Shown here piece by piece: positions 13,317-13,771 of a stretch of DNA of 13,771 nucleotides (position 1 is the first letter of the stretch; the number at the start of each line of letters is the position of its first letter). Position numbers and translations under genes: made by a program. The DNA lies in contig MAXM01000175.1 in the NCBI GenBank assembly GCA_001751015.1, positions 1-13,771 on the forward strand. The letters run 5' to 3'. The stretch comes from Desulfobacterales bacterium C00003106 (GTDB taxonomy: Bacteria > Desulfobacterota > Desulfobacteria > Desulfobacterales > C00003106). The notes beneath the pieces are model-generated. The model saw only the letters and a program-made list of their open reading frames with translations, was not told the origin of the DNA and made no database searches.

Positions 13317-13771
13317 CTAACTTCCACATTTTCCGGGGCAATAAGCTCCCTTAATATCCGAAAGCGTTTCCGGGATCTCATAGAGGAAATTCGCCTTCTT
13401 CAATAGACTGTACGTCTTATTTCTCACTTCGTTGAACTTTATATCATAGAGTTTCTCGCGACATTCCATATAGATATTAAAAGACATAAGCGCAAGTTCA
13501 TCTATCTTTGTCTCGATGTTCAGCATCTCGCGGACATATCCGTTTTTCCGGATTTCCTTTTTCAGTTCCTCCCTGATTGCATGCTTCAGAAGGAAGATGA
13601 ATCCGACCGCCTGCGATGGAGAGAACTCCTGGATCGCCCTGACCCTGACAATCCTGTCGAGAAAGGAGTTGATGGTGTCCGGATCGATCTCGTGACACAC
13701 CTGATCAAAGATCCCTTCTATTCCCTGGTAAACCGCGAACCCTACAGGATTAGCGAATCGATCTTTTTGTT
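13317..13771 (-). CDS. RsbRD-N-like regulator protein upstream of dsrMKJOP (5' end missing)
   Basis: The frame stays open to the window edge, so the true start lies beyond 13771; a GTG at 13700 would cut into a conserved-looking segment (QKDRFANPVGFAVYQGIEGIFDQ). About 150 C-terminal residues are visible. The stretch DPDTINSFLDRIVRVRAIQEFSPSQAVGFIFLLKHAIREEL and ...IDELALMSFNIYMECREKLYDIKFNE resembles the RsbRD N-terminal domain, an all-helical, globin-like sensor domain found in stressosome co-antagonists. Stand-alone versions lie upstream of dsrM in sulfate-reducing Desulfobacterota. It may sense a redox or sulfur signal, but its role is unproven. The tail ends AYCPGKCGS, a CxxxC pair that could bind metal or respond to redox. 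It is probably the first gene of the dsr transcript. Confidence 0.8.
   Translation of the reverse strand, partial: QKDRFANPVGFAVYQGIEGIFDQVCHEIDPDTINSFLDRIVRVRAIQEFSPSQAVGFIFLLKHAIREELKKEIRKNGYVREMLNIETKIDELALMSFNIYMECREKLYDIKFNEVRNKTYSLLKKANFLYEIPETLSDIKGAYCPGKCGS

Overview
The window looks like a chromosomal segment of an anaerobic, dissimilatory sulfate- or sulfite-reducing bacterium, most likely Desulfobacterota (former Deltaproteobacteria). The main evidence is a complete dsrM-K-J-O-P operon on the minus strand (13222 down to 8212). Directly upstream of it is a gene for an RsbRD-N-like sensor/regulator protein, an arrangement I associate with sulfate reducers in this phylum. The lineage call rests on gene content and protein style, since no search could be run.

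Layout, plus strand, left part: the 3' end of a small zinc-ribbon-like gene (to 211); a long inverted-repeat element (213-388); a CHASE2-type class III adenylate cyclase (464-2719); a lone MlaE-type ABC permease (2848-3627); greA (3653-4129); a roughly 280-bp gap with the probable rpoZ promoter; rpoZ (4409-4654); and the tRNA thiolase ttcA (4761-5519). ttcA ends tail-to-tail inside the 3' end of rsmI.

Middle, minus strand: an apparent three-gene operon reads from 7528 leftwards. It holds an unrecognised 271-residue protein, yraN (UPF0102) and rsmI. Divergent from it is a 73-residue cysteine-rich protein (7668-7889, +). The 322-bp gap 7890-8211 holds a 124-bp MITE-like element with near-perfect 27-bp terminal inverted repeats, and a bidirectional hairpin terminator serving the dsr operon.

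Right part, minus strand: an RsbRD-N-like gene (running off the window edge), then dsrM, dsrK, dsrJ, dsrO and dsrP, all within a few bases of each other or overlapping. Together they encode the membrane complex that links the menaquinone pool and periplasmic redox chemistry to cytoplasmic sulfite reduction via DsrC. The 94-bp gap between the regulator and dsrM carries a REP-like hairpin related to the ends of the 213-388 element.

The functional genes are mostly recognisable families. I do not see a convincing new multi-gene system. The least explained items are the two short-repeat families, the unknown 271-residue protein, the two small cysteine-rich proteins, and the regulator fused in context to the dsr operon.
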